Source: Pseudohaliea sp964438205 (GTDB lineage Bacteria; Pseudomonadota; Gammaproteobacteria; Pseudomonadales; Halieaceae). From it: a stretch of 64,000 bases of DNA. Positions 16,579 through 24,215 of this stretch are shown here, one piece after another. The notes under the pieces are model-generated. The model saw nothing but the letters and a program-made list of their open reading frames with translations. It did not search any database and was not told the DNA's origin. The stretch spans positions 1 to 64,000 of the forward strand of contig CAYTJQ010000002.1 in assembly GCA_964438205.1 (NCBI GenBank). Direction: 5' to 3'. Made by a program: the position numbers and the translations under genes. Within the stretch, counting starts at the first letter, position 1. Each line of letters starts with the position of its first letter.

Positions 16579-16848
16579 TTACTCCTCGGGTACTGGTCCG
16601 GCCTTGCGCTGGTGGATGACGCACTTGTCGACCACCCTGCGCAACGCCCGCGCGTGGCTGCCAGGATTTCTCGGCGTGCTCCACACACTCGCGATGCAGA
16701 ACTCGCCGCAGCGGCATTCGTCATCATTGTAGGGGCAGTAAATCCTGCCCCAGGCATGACTGCCGCCGACCACGACTCGCCATCCTTCTGTTTCAGCGTG
16801 TCTGAGCGCAGCCTCAACGTCTTTATTCGGGTGCGACGGTCGCGTCAT
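16579..16848 (-). CDS. Small HicA-like protein, candidate toxin
   Basis: This 89-residue protein shows a helix (VEAALRHAETEGW), a beta strand and GGSHAWGRIYCP. The G-S-H (H31) matches the catalytic histidine motif of HicA mRNA interferases. Unusually it has a cysteine-rich insert (C38, C45, C47, C51) and a conserved-looking VWSTPRNPGSHARALRRVVD helix with C76. HicA proteins are double-stranded-RNA-binding-fold ribonucleases of similar size (60-90 residues) encoded just upstream of their antitoxin, as here. The ATG at 16846-16848 is almost at the predicted transcription start, so the message may be nearly leaderless. RNase activity is inferred; a metal-binding regulator is the main alternative. 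Confidence 0.68.
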   Translation of the reverse strand: MTRPSHPNKDVEAALRHAETEGWRVVVGGSHAWGRIYCPYNDDECRCGEFCIASVWSTPRNPGSHARALRRVVDKCVIHQRKAGPVPEE

Positions 16849-16859
16849 TTGATACGTCC

Positions 16860-16897
16860 ATGATCGGTGCGACAGAGAAGGTTGTCAAGCGACAACC
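16860..16897 (-). promoter_or_regulatory. Promoter with embedded operator for the HicA-like/HTH pair
   Basis: On the minus strand TTGACA (16883-16888) and GATCAT (16860-16865) are separated by exactly 17 bp, a good sigma-70 promoter. The -35 lies inside the perfect inverted repeat GGTTGTC-AAGC-GACAACC (16880-16897). A protein bound there would block RNA polymerase, as expected for autoregulated toxin-antitoxin operons. The predicted leader is only about 5 nt. Confidence 0.62.
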
Positions 16898-16938
16898 AAG
16901 AGCGTCGGAAGCTCGCAGATCCGGGCATGCGCTCGGAC

Positions 16939-16982
16939 CTATTCGAGAAACAAAGTCCGGTTGACCGGTCCACTTCGAATAG
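16939..16982. repeat. Nested inverted repeat (possible cruciform/hairpin)
   Basis: Outer arms CTATTCGA (16939-16946) and TCGAATAG (16975-16982) enclose an inner stem CCGGT-TG-ACCGG flanked by AAGT and ACT(T). It lies between the RND pump stop and the toxin-like promoter, in the low-GC islet. It may terminate the RND operon or be a remnant of the event that brought the islet in. Confidence 0.55.
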
Positions 16983-17043
16983 AGCCGCGCAGGGCGCAGA
17001 ATGGCTGGATGAAACTGGCGGGGCAACAATCCGAAGTGGCGGA

Positions 17044-20000
17044 TTATGGGTGCAAGCCTTCGACAGAAGGAAAGCGCTGGCCTTTTTCCAAGGATTCCGC
17101 GTGCCGGAGAAAGGGCAGGTAGAACACCGGCAGCACGAACAGGGTGAACAGCGTGCCCACGAGCATGCCGGCGGCGATCATGAGGCCGATGCCGAAGCGC
17201 GCGTTGGCGCCGGCACCGGCGGCGAGCAGCAGCGGCAGCACCCCGAGAACCGTGGCGAAGGTGGTCATCAGAATCGGCCGCAGGCGCAGGGCCGCGGCTT
17301 CGCGTACCGCGGCGCGCCGGTCGGTGCCGCGCGCCGTGAGCTGGTTGGCGAACTCCACGATGAGGATGCCGTGCTTGCTGATGAGGCCGATGAGCGTCAG
17401 CAGGCCGATCTGCGTGTAGATGTTCAGGGTGACCACGCCGAGGGCGATGGGCACCACCGCGCCGAAAATCGAGAGGGGCACGGAGACGAGCACGACCAGC
17501 GGGTCGCGGAAGCTGTTGAACTGCGCCGCGAGCACCAGGAAGATCAGGATCAGCGACAGGCCGAACAGTACCGGGAAGCTGCCGCTCTCCTGCATGAAGC
17601 GCCGGGACTCGCCGGTGTAGCCGGCGCGGAAGGACGGCGGCGCGATCTCGGCGAGGGTCTCCTCGAGGAAGGCAAGGCCGGTACCGAGGGTGTTCGGCGG
17701 CATGACGAGGCCCTGGATCGTCGTACTGTTGAGCTGCTGGTACTGGCTGAGCTCGTTCGGCTGGACCCGGTGCTCGAGACGGATGACGCTGGACAGCGGC
17801 ACCAGATCGTTGCTGCCGGTGCGCAGGTAGTACTTTTCCAGTTCCTCTTCCGCAAGCCGGAAATCCCTCCCGGCCTGGGGAATCACCTTGTAACTGCGGT
17901 CCGCGACGGAGAAGCGGTTGACCTCCGCCTCGCCCAGCATCACCGCGAGGGTCTGGCCGATATCGCGCATGGCGATGCCCAGGCGGGCGGCGCGTTCGCG
18001 GTCGATGCGCACCTCGACCTCCGGGCGATTGAAGTCGAGGGTCTGGTTCACGAAGATGAACAGGCCCGATTCCCGCGCGCGCTGCAGCAGCTCCTCGCCG
18101 ACCCGGTAGACCTCCTCCTGCGGTGCGGTGGAGGCGACCACGAAGGCCAGCGGCAGGCCGCCGCCAGCGCCGGGCAGCGACGGCGCGCCGAAGGAGAACA
18201 GCTCCATGCCGGCGATGCCCGCGAGGCGCTGCTGGAACTGGGCCTGCACTTCCTGCTGCGTGCGCTCGCGCTCGTCCCAGTGGGTGAGCGTGAGCCCGCC
18301 GAAGTTGCTCGACGGCTCGATCACCTGCCAGGACGATGCCACTTCGGGCATGTCCTGCCACAGGTCCACGACCTGGTCGAGGTAGCGGTTGATGTAGTCG
18401 AGGTTGGCATAGCTCGGCGCGACCCCGACATAGAAGACGCCGCCGGTGTCCTCCTCCGGCGCGAGTTCGTCCTGCGCCAGCAGGAACAGGACGGGCAGGG
18501 CGGCGAGGATGGCCGCGGCGAACAGGAGCACCGCGCCGCGGTTGGCGAGGCAGCTGTCGAGGAGGCGCTGGTAGCGCCCGGTGAGGGCGCCGAAACGTTG
18601 GTCGAGCCAGTCGGCAAAGCGGCCCTGCTCGCCGTGGCTCTTGAGTACGCGGGACGACATGACCGGGCTCAGGGTCAGTGCAACGAGCCCAGAGACGAGC
18701 ACGGCGCCGGCCAGGGTGAGCGCGAACTCGCTGAACAGGGCGCCGGTCAGGCCGCCGATGAAGGCGATGGGTGCATAGACCGCCGCGAGGGTCAGGGTCA
18801 TGGCGACGACCGGCATGGCCACCTCGCGGGCGCCGGTAAGCGCCGCCTGCAGGGGCGTGGCGCCTTCCTCCACGTGCCGGTGCACGTTCTCCACGACCAC
18901 GATGGCGTCGTCGACGACGAGACCGATGGCGATGACCATGGCCAGCAGCGTCAGCAGGTTGAGCGAGAAGCCCATGGCGAGCACCAGCGCGACCACGCCG
19001 ATGAGCGACAGGGGGATGGTCACCAGCGGGACCAGCACCACCCGGAAAGAGCCAAGGAACAGGTAGATCACCGCGATGACGATAAGCGCGGCCTCGACCA
19101 GGGTGCTCGCGACCTCCCGCAGCGCCGCATCGATGGCGATGCTGCCGTCCCAGTCGAGGCGCAGCTCCAGGTCCGCCGGCAGCGTGGCGCGGATCTTCGG
19201 CAGCTGCGCGTGCAGCGCCGCGGACACCTCCAGCGGGTTGGCGTCCGGCGCCGCCTCGATGGCCATGAACACGGCCGGCTCGCCGCTCGAGAAAGCTCGC
19301 GACTGGTTGTTTTCCGCGGCCAGCTCCACGTCCGCGACCTCCAGCAGGCGCACCTGCCGGTCGTCCTCCTGGCGAACCACCAGGCGCTCGAAGTCCTCCA
19401 CCGTCTGCATGTCGGTGCGGGCGTCGACACTGATGCGCACGAGGTTGCCCTCGGTGGCGCCGGCGGTGCTGATGAAGTTGTCCCGGCGCACGGCCTCGGA
19501 GACATCCGCCGCGGTGACGCCGAGAGCCGCCATGCGTACCGGGTCGAGCCAGATGCGCATGGCCAGGGGCCGGCCGAAGATGGCCGCCTTGCCCACGCCG
19601 TCGAGGGTCGCGAGCTCCGGCTGAACGCTGCGCAGCAGGTAATCGTTGATCTGGAAGGGCGTCATCTGCCGGCTGGTGAAGGCCAGGTACATGAGCGCGT
19701 CCTCGCCGGACCCGGTGGCGATAACCGGGTCCTCCACGTCCCGGGGGATCTCGTCGCGGGCCTGGGCCACCTTGGCGACGACTTCCGTGAGTACCTGGTC
19801 CGTGTCCTCGCCCAGGCGCACGTGCACGTCGATGGTGGACACGCCCGCATTGCTGGTGGCGGTGAGATAGTCGATGCCGGCGGCGCCGGCGATGTTCACC
19901 TGCAGCGGTGTGGTCACGAAGCCCTGCACGGTGCGGGCGCTGGCGCCGGGGTAGACCGTGGTCACGGTAATCACTGATCGCTCCAGGCCCGGAAACTCGC

Positions 20001-20103
20001 GGATGCCGACGCGGAAAAGGGAGGCGAGGCCGAGCAGGAGGACCAGGGCACTGACCACGATGGCCAGCACCGGCCGCTCGATGAAGCGGTCCGTGAAGTG
20101 CAT
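17044..20103 (-). CDS. RND efflux permease (HAE1/AcrB type)
   Basis: This 1019-residue inner-membrane proton/drug antiporter has about 12 helices and two large periplasmic loops. Landmarks are the N-terminal FIERPVLAIVVSALVLLLG, FPGLERSVITVTTVYPGAS, the transmembrane motif AIGLVVDDAIVVVENV with the proton-relay aspartates (about residue 400), and the C-terminal RPILMTTFATVLGVLPLLLA. The length matches the family. The start ATG overlaps the adaptor's stop (TGATG). It would form a tripartite pump with the adjacent membrane fusion protein; no outer-membrane factor is in the window, so a TolC-like partner must come from elsewhere. The substrate is unknown. Confidence 0.93.
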   Translation of the reverse strand: MHFTDRFIERPVLAIVVSALVLLLGLASLFRVGIREFPGLERSVITVTTVYPGASARTVQGFVTTPLQVNIAGAAGIDYLTATSNAGVSTIDVHVRLGEDTDQVLTEVVAKVAQARDEIPRDVEDPVIATGSGEDALMYLAFTSRQMTPFQINDYLLRSVQPELATLDGVGKAAIFGRPLAMRIWLDPVRMAALGVTAADVSEAVRRDNFISTAGATEGNLVRISVDARTDMQTVEDFERLVVRQEDDRQVRLLEVADVELAAENNQSRAFSSGEPAVFMAIEAAPDANPLEVSAALHAQLPKIRATLPADLELRLDWDGSIAIDAALREVASTLVEAALIVIAVIYLFLGSFRVVLVPLVTIPLSLIGVVALVLAMGFSLNLLTLLAMVIAIGLVVDDAIVVVENVHRHVEEGATPLQAALTGAREVAMPVVAMTLTLAAVYAPIAFIGGLTGALFSEFALTLAGAVLVSGLVALTLSPVMSSRVLKSHGEQGRFADWLDQRFGALTGRYQRLLDSCLANRGAVLLFAAAILAALPVLFLLAQDELAPEEDTGGVFYVGVAPSYANLDYINRYLDQVVDLWQDMPEVASSWQVIEPSSNFGGLTLTHWDERERTQQEVQAQFQQRLAGIAGMELFSFGAPSLPGAGGGLPLAFVVASTAPQEEVYRVGEELLQRARESGLFIFVNQTLDFNRPEVEVRIDRERAARLGIAMRDIGQTLAVMLGEAEVNRFSVADRSYKVIPQAGRDFRLAEEELEKYYLRTGSNDLVPLSSVIRLEHRVQPNELSQYQQLNSTTIQGLVMPPNTLGTGLAFLEETLAEIAPPSFRAGYTGESRRFMQESGSFPVLFGLSLILIFLVLAAQFNSFRDPLVVLVSVPLSIFGAVVPIALGVVTLNIYTQIGLLTLIGLISKHGILIVEFANQLTARGTDRRAAVREAAALRLRPILMTTFATVLGVLPLLLAAGAGANARFGIGLMIAAGMLVGTLFTLFVLPVFYLPFLRHAESLEKGQRFPSVEGLHP

Positions 20104-21173
20104 CAGGCGCCGGACCCCGCGCCGCCCTCGAGGACGATGCGGGCGCCACGGTAGAGCTTGTTCTGTCCCACGCTGACCACGCGGTCACCGGCGCGCAGCC
20201 CCGCCAGGATGGCCACGCGGCCGCCGCGCACCGCGCCGGTGGTGACCACCCGCGGTTCTACGCTCAGGCCCTCGCCGTCTTCGTGCACCAGGTAGACGAG
20301 GTTGCCCTGGAGCGAGAAGGTAACGGCCGTTTCCGGCACGGTGACATGGGTCGCGGTTTCGCCGAGGTCCACCCGCAGGCTCGCGAACATCCCGGGCAGG
20401 AGGCCGTCCGTCTCCTCCAGGCGTGCGCGCAGGAGCAGGCTGCGTGTGCCCGGGTCCGCCGCGGCGTCCAGCGCCTCGAGGCGGGCGGCGAAGCGCCGGC
20501 CGGGGAAGGCCGCGGTACTGACGCTCACCGCGAGGCCGGGACGCAGCCGCGGCGCGTAGCGCGCGGGGACGGTGAAGTCGACCTCGAGGGCGGAGCGATC
20601 CTGCAGCGTCGCGATGGCGGTGCCGGACTCGAGGTAATCGCCGACCCGGACGCGGATGATGCCGAGGGTGCCGGCGAAGGGCGCGCGGATACGCTTGTTG
20701 TCGATACGCGCTTCGAGCTCCGCGAGCTGCGCAGATGCCGCCTGCAGGTCCGCGCGGGAGCGGTCGTACTGGCTCTGGGGGATGGATTTTTGCTTCACCA
20801 GGCTCTGGTCGCGCTCGAAGAGCAGCCGGGCGAGCTCGAGGTTGGCTTCCTGGCGCTCCCGGGCCGCCTGCTCGACGCTGTCGTTGAGCACCAGGAGCAG
20901 GTCGCCCGCGGCCACGGCCTGGCCGGAACGGACCGCGATCTCCGTGATCTCGCCGCTGGTCTCGGCGGCGAGTTCGACCCCGCGCACGGCGCGGATGGTG
21001 CCGACCGCATCGAGGACATTCCGCCAGGGGGCGAGTGCTGCCGTGGTGGCGCTCACGGTGATCGGCGGCTGCGGCGGCGGGTTGCCGAGGGCGGCGAAGC
21101 GCTGGCCCAGGTACAGGCCGATGGCGCCGAAAATGGCCAGCAGGAGGGCAAGGGCGATGAGGTAGGCGCGCAA
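20103..21173 (-). CDS. RND efflux membrane fusion protein (periplasmic adaptor)
   Basis: This 356-residue protein has an N-terminal membrane anchor (AYLIALALLLAIFGAIGLYL). The first lipoyl half (GVELAAETSGEITEIAVRSG) is followed by a coiled-coil hairpin (ERQEANLELARLLFERD to LEARIDNKRIRAPFAG), the second lipoyl half, a beta-barrel, and a membrane-proximal domain. TTG at 21171-21173 is proposed as start because AAGGAT lies just upstream and the next hydrophobic anchor begins immediately; no ATG or GTG gives a sensible N-terminus. It lacks a lipobox cysteine, so it is anchored by the helix. It is coupled to the permease gene. Confidence 0.88.
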   Translation of the reverse strand: MRAYLIALALLLAIFGAIGLYLGQRFAALGNPPPQPPITVSATTAALAPWRNVLDAVGTIRAVRGVELAAETSGEITEIAVRSGQAVAAGDLLLVLNDSVEQAARERQEANLELARLLFERDQSLVKQKSIPQSQYDRSRADLQAASAQLAELEARIDNKRIRAPFAGTLGIIRVRVGDYLESGTAIATLQDRSALEVDFTVPARYAPRLRPGLAVSVSTAAFPGRRFAARLEALDAAADPGTRSLLLRARLEETDGLLPGMFASLRVDLGETATHVTVPETAVTFSLQGNLVYLVHEDGEGLSVEPRVVTTGAVRGGRVAILAGLRAGDRVVSVGQNKLYRGARIVLEGGAGSGA

Positions 21174-21266
21174 GGCAGATCCTTTTCTTGCTGTTGTTCT
21201 TGGAGGCCGGTGTTGCTGCCGGCCTGATGGCGGACTCTGTGCCGAGTTTACGGCTCCCCCGGCCCC

Positions 21267-21280
21267 TTGACAAAGATCAA
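21267..21280. promoter_or_regulatory. FNR/Anr-like site between the pump and patatin genes
   Basis: TTGACAAAGATCAA fits the FNR consensus TTGAT-N4-ATCAA at 9 of 10 positions. Its centre is 62 bp from a possible plus-strand -10 TATGCT (21333-21338), equivalent to about -71.5, a known class I FNR position. It is 94 bp from the adaptor start on the other strand. Which gene it serves is unresolved. Confidence 0.45.
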
Positions 21281-21367
21281 GAGACGCCGGTTTACGACGG
21301 TGGGCGCGCTGGGCGGCGCACCGGGGAAGCGGTATGCTCGGAATAATGGTATGAACGGGAGCCCTGC

Positions 21368-23023
21368 ATGAGCAAGGCACGCAAACTGAAGGCGCTGGAA
21401 CGCGAAATGGACCGCGCCGAGACCTACCCCGCCTGGCGTGAGGCCGCCCTTGCCCACGACGAGCTGAGCGGGGCCCGGCGCTGGCGGGAAATGGACCAGA
21501 GCCGCCAGTACGATTACGCCCAGATCCGCCTGCGCCTGGACCGGCTGCGCAGCCTGCGCGCCCGGCACGACAACCACGGGCTGCTCTACACGCTGAACGA
21601 GGGCATCCACGGCAACATGGGTGGCATGGGCCGGTCGACGCTCTACCAGCGGGCCAAGTTCGGCACCAAGCAGCTCATCGAGCAGTACATCGACGAGATC
21701 GACGACGCCCTGCGCTACCTCGCGGACCTGCCGGAAAAGGAGGTCGGCATCCAGGAGAAGATGGATTTCTTCTACCGCGCCAATATCTGCTTCGGGCGCT
21801 CGGCGCTCATGCTCTCGGGCGGCGGTGTGCTGGGTTTCTACCACATGGGCGTGGTCAAGACCCTGCTCGAGGAGGGTCTGCTGCCGCGGGTGATCTCCGG
21901 TTCCAGCGCCGGCTCCCTGGTCGCCGGGGTTCTCGGCACGCACACGGACGCCGAGATGCGCCGCTTCTACGACCCGGCCAACGTGCACTTCGAGGCCGAG
22001 CGGGAAGCCAGCGTGTTCTCGCGCATGTTCTTCGGCACCAACCCTTCGATCGACGTGAGCGACCTCGAGAAGATCATCGACCGGCTGGTGCCGGACATGA
22101 CCTTCCAGGAGGCCTACGCGAAGACCGGCCGGCAGATCAGCATCACGGTAGCGCCCGCAGAGACGCACCAGCGCTCGCGGCTCCTGAACGCCATCACCTC
22201 GCCGAACGTGTATATCCGCTCGGCGGTCATGGCCTCCTGCGCCGTGCCGGGCGTCTTCCCGCCGGTGATGCTCATGGCGAAGAACGTGCACGGCGAGCCC
22301 CAGCCCTACCTGCCGACGCGCAAGTGGGTCGACGGCTCCATTGCCGACGACCTGCCAGCGAAGCGCCTTTCGCGGCTCTACAGCACCAACCACTATATCG
22401 TGAGCATGGTCAACCCCATCGCCACGCCATTCCTGAACGGCGGCAAGCCGCGGGGAAAGATGGCCTCGGCGCTCGGCACGCTGGGCATCGGCGTGGGCCG
22501 GGAGGTGCTCAACTTCTACCGGGGGGTGGCCCAGCGACGCGGGGATCGCTGGCCGCGGCTCAACCTGCTGCTCAACGGCGTACACGCGCTGATGGACCAG
22601 GAGTACAGCGGCGACATCAACATCGTGCCGAGCTTCCGCTGGTACAACCCGGCGAAGATCCTCTCGCACCTGTCCGAGCAGGAACTTGTCGCACTCATGC
22701 AGGGGGGCGAGCATTCGGCCTTCCCGCAGGTCGAGGCGATCCGCATCTGCACGCGCATCTCGCGCACCATGGAGGAGATCCTCTACCGCTTCGAGTACGG
22801 CGACCTGCGGCCGCAGGGCGACAGGTACCACCGGCCCCGGGCCTCCCGGCGCCGGCCGGCGCCGACCCGGGCGGACCGGGAGGCGATGCGCGAGACCGGC
22901 TCCCAGCGGCTGGCCAAGGAGCCGCCGAAGAGCAAGGCCCGGGCCAGGAAGCGCCCTGCCGGCAGCACCGGCAGAAGCAACGACAAGGGCGGCGGCAAGA
23001 CACCCGACAGCGCCGCCGCCTGA
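21368..23023 (+). CDS. Patatin-like phospholipase with N-terminal DUF3336
   Basis: This 551-residue acyl hydrolase has residues 1-140 as the DUF3336 helical domain (AHDELSGARRWREMDQS, YDYAQIRLRLDRLRSLRARH). The patatin domain follows: glycine-rich LMLSGGGVLGFYHMG (about 147-161), the nucleophile elbow G178-S-S180-A-G182, and the DGS dyad aspartate at D322. DUF3336-patatin proteins occur in fungal triacylglycerol lipases (Tgl3/4/5) and in many proteobacteria, where they are linked to storage lipid or membrane turnover. The C-terminal 60 residues are basic and low complexity. The ATG has GGGAG upstream. No signal peptide is seen, so it is probably cytosolic or peripheral. Confidence 0.88.
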   Translation: MSKARKLKALEREMDRAETYPAWREAALAHDELSGARRWREMDQSRQYDYAQIRLRLDRLRSLRARHDNHGLLYTLNEGIHGNMGGMGRSTLYQRAKFGTKQLIEQYIDEIDDALRYLADLPEKEVGIQEKMDFFYRANICFGRSALMLSGGGVLGFYHMGVVKTLLEEGLLPRVISGSSAGSLVAGVLGTHTDAEMRRFYDPANVHFEAEREASVFSRMFFGTNPSIDVSDLEKIIDRLVPDMTFQEAYAKTGRQISITVAPAETHQRSRLLNAITSPNVYIRSAVMASCAVPGVFPPVMLMAKNVHGEPQPYLPTRKWVDGSIADDLPAKRLSRLYSTNHYIVSMVNPIATPFLNGGKPRGKMASALGTLGIGVGREVLNFYRGVAQRRGDRWPRLNLLLNGVHALMDQEYSGDINIVPSFRWYNPAKILSHLSEQELVALMQGGEHSAFPQVEAIRICTRISRTMEEILYRFEYGDLRPQGDRYHRPRASRRRPAPTRADREAMRETGSQRLAKEPPKSKARARKRPAGSTGRSNDKGGGKTPDSAAA

Positions 23024-23026
23024 GTG

Positions 23027-24049
23027 CTAGCGCTCGATGAGCGCCACACCGTGGCGGGCCAGCGGCTCCACCAGCGCGCCCTTGGCCTCGGCCTCGGCGC
23101 TGGAGGCATTGCCCTGGAGGGCGCGCTTTTTCACCCCCTGCAGGATCGCCGCCAGGCGGAAGAAGCAGAACACCAGGTAGAAGGTCCAGTGGTCGATGCC
23201 GTCGCGGCCCGTGCGCCGGCAGTAATCAGCGACGTAGGCCTCGTCCGTGGGCAGCCCCAGGCTCGCCCGATCCACACCTGCCAGCCCCCGCAGCCCGGCG
23301 TCGCCCGGCAGCTGCCAGGCCATGACCTGGTAGGCGAGGTCCGCCAGCGGGTGGCCGAGGGTCGACAGTTCCCAGTCCAGCACGGCGATGATGCGCGGCT
23401 CCGTCGGGTGGAACATGAGGTTGTCGAGGCGGTAGTCGCCGTGGACCAGGCTGACGGCGCCGTCATCGGGCGGCATGTTGGCCGGCAGCCAGCCGATGAG
23501 CGTTTCCATGGCCTCGCTGTGCTCTGTCTCGGACGCGCGGTACTGCTTTGTCCAGCGGCTCACCTGGCGCTCGAAGTAGTTGCCGGGGCGCCCGAAGTCG
23601 GCCAACCCGGCGGCCTCCACGTCGACATTGTGCAGCGCCGCGAGGACCCGGTTCATCTCGTCGTAGATCGCCGTACGCTCTGTGTTAGCGGCGACTTCGG
23701 GCAAGGTCGGGTCCCAGAACACCCGCCCCTCCAGGTATTCCATGACATAGAACATCGAGCCGATGATGCTCTCGTCCTCGCAGAGGAGGTAGGCCTGGGG
23801 CACCGGCACGTCCGTGTCCGACAGCGCCCGCAGCACCCGGAACTCGCGATCCACGGCGTGGGCCGAGGCGAGCAGTTCCCCCGGCGGCTTGCGGCGGAGC
23901 ACGTACTGGCGCCCGCCGGCGCTGAGGCGGAAGGTCGGATTCGACTGGCCGCCGGCGAACTTCTCGGCGGCCAGATCGCCGGAAAAACCGGGGAGGTGCT
24001 CGGCGAGGTAGGGGGCCAAACGATCCGTGTCCAGGGTCTGGGTGCTCAT
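23027..24049 (-). CDS. Phosphotransferase family protein (ACAD10/11 N-terminal-like)
   Basis: This 340-residue APH-fold kinase has an N-lobe with FAGGQSNPTFRLSAGGRQYVLR, the catalytic loop VSLVHGDYRLDNLMF (HGDxxxxN), and AVLDWELSTLGHPLADLAY in place of DFG. Homologues are fused to acyl-CoA dehydrogenase in mammalian ACAD10/ACAD11, where the kinase domain phosphorylates 4-hydroxyacyl-CoA. Stand-alone bacterial genes usually sit near acyl-CoA genes, as here. The ATG at 24047-24049 has GGAGAG upstream. An antibiotic-resistance role is unlikely. Confidence 0.85.
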   Translation of the reverse strand: MSTQTLDTDRLAPYLAEHLPGFSGDLAAEKFAGGQSNPTFRLSAGGRQYVLRRKPPGELLASAHAVDREFRVLRALSDTDVPVPQAYLLCEDESIIGSMFYVMEYLEGRVFWDPTLPEVAANTERTAIYDEMNRVLAALHNVDVEAAGLADFGRPGNYFERQVSRWTKQYRASETEHSEAMETLIGWLPANMPPDDGAVSLVHGDYRLDNLMFHPTEPRIIAVLDWELSTLGHPLADLAYQVMAWQLPGDAGLRGLAGVDRASLGLPTDEAYVADYCRRTGRDGIDHWTFYLVFCFFRLAAILQGVKKRALQGNASSAEAEAKGALVEPLARHGVALIER

Positions 24050-24137
24050 TGCGCTCTCCGTGTGCTGCCCGCGGGGTCGCAACAATGACACCCCCGGCAA
24101 AAAAAATAAACTCGGAAAGACCACGCGGTGCATGCCG

Positions 24138-24166
24138 TTGAGCCGTCCGCGCGGTAACGCTATGCT
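24138..24166 (+). promoter_or_regulatory. Sigma-70-like promoter for the acyl-CoA synthetase
   Basis: TTGAGC (24138-24143) and TATGCT (24161-24166) are 17 bp apart, 50 bp upstream of the ATG at 24216, in the divergent gap. Confidence 0.5.
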
Positions 24167-24215
24167 CCTGCGCCAGCAGCAGCGATATTAGCCATAACAA
24201 ACGCGGGAGACGCGC

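Noticed and set aside
16939..16982. tRNA gene or fragment in the gap beside the RND pump
   Set aside because: The inverted repeat forms a single nested hairpin; no acceptor stem, anticodon arm or TTCGA-type T-loop in the right order is present.
16823..20188. Very long open frame antisense/out of frame across the RND pump, and many similar long frames elsewhere (for example 154-2292, 36863-39124, 43539-46202)
   Set aside because: High-GC shadow frames: no family motifs, arginine/proline/glycine-rich composition, and they lie over clearly recognisable genes.
23027..24049. Aminoglycoside phosphotransferase (antibiotic resistance)
   Set aside because: The fold is shared, but the sequence pattern and acyl-CoA gene context match the ACAD10/11-type kinase group.
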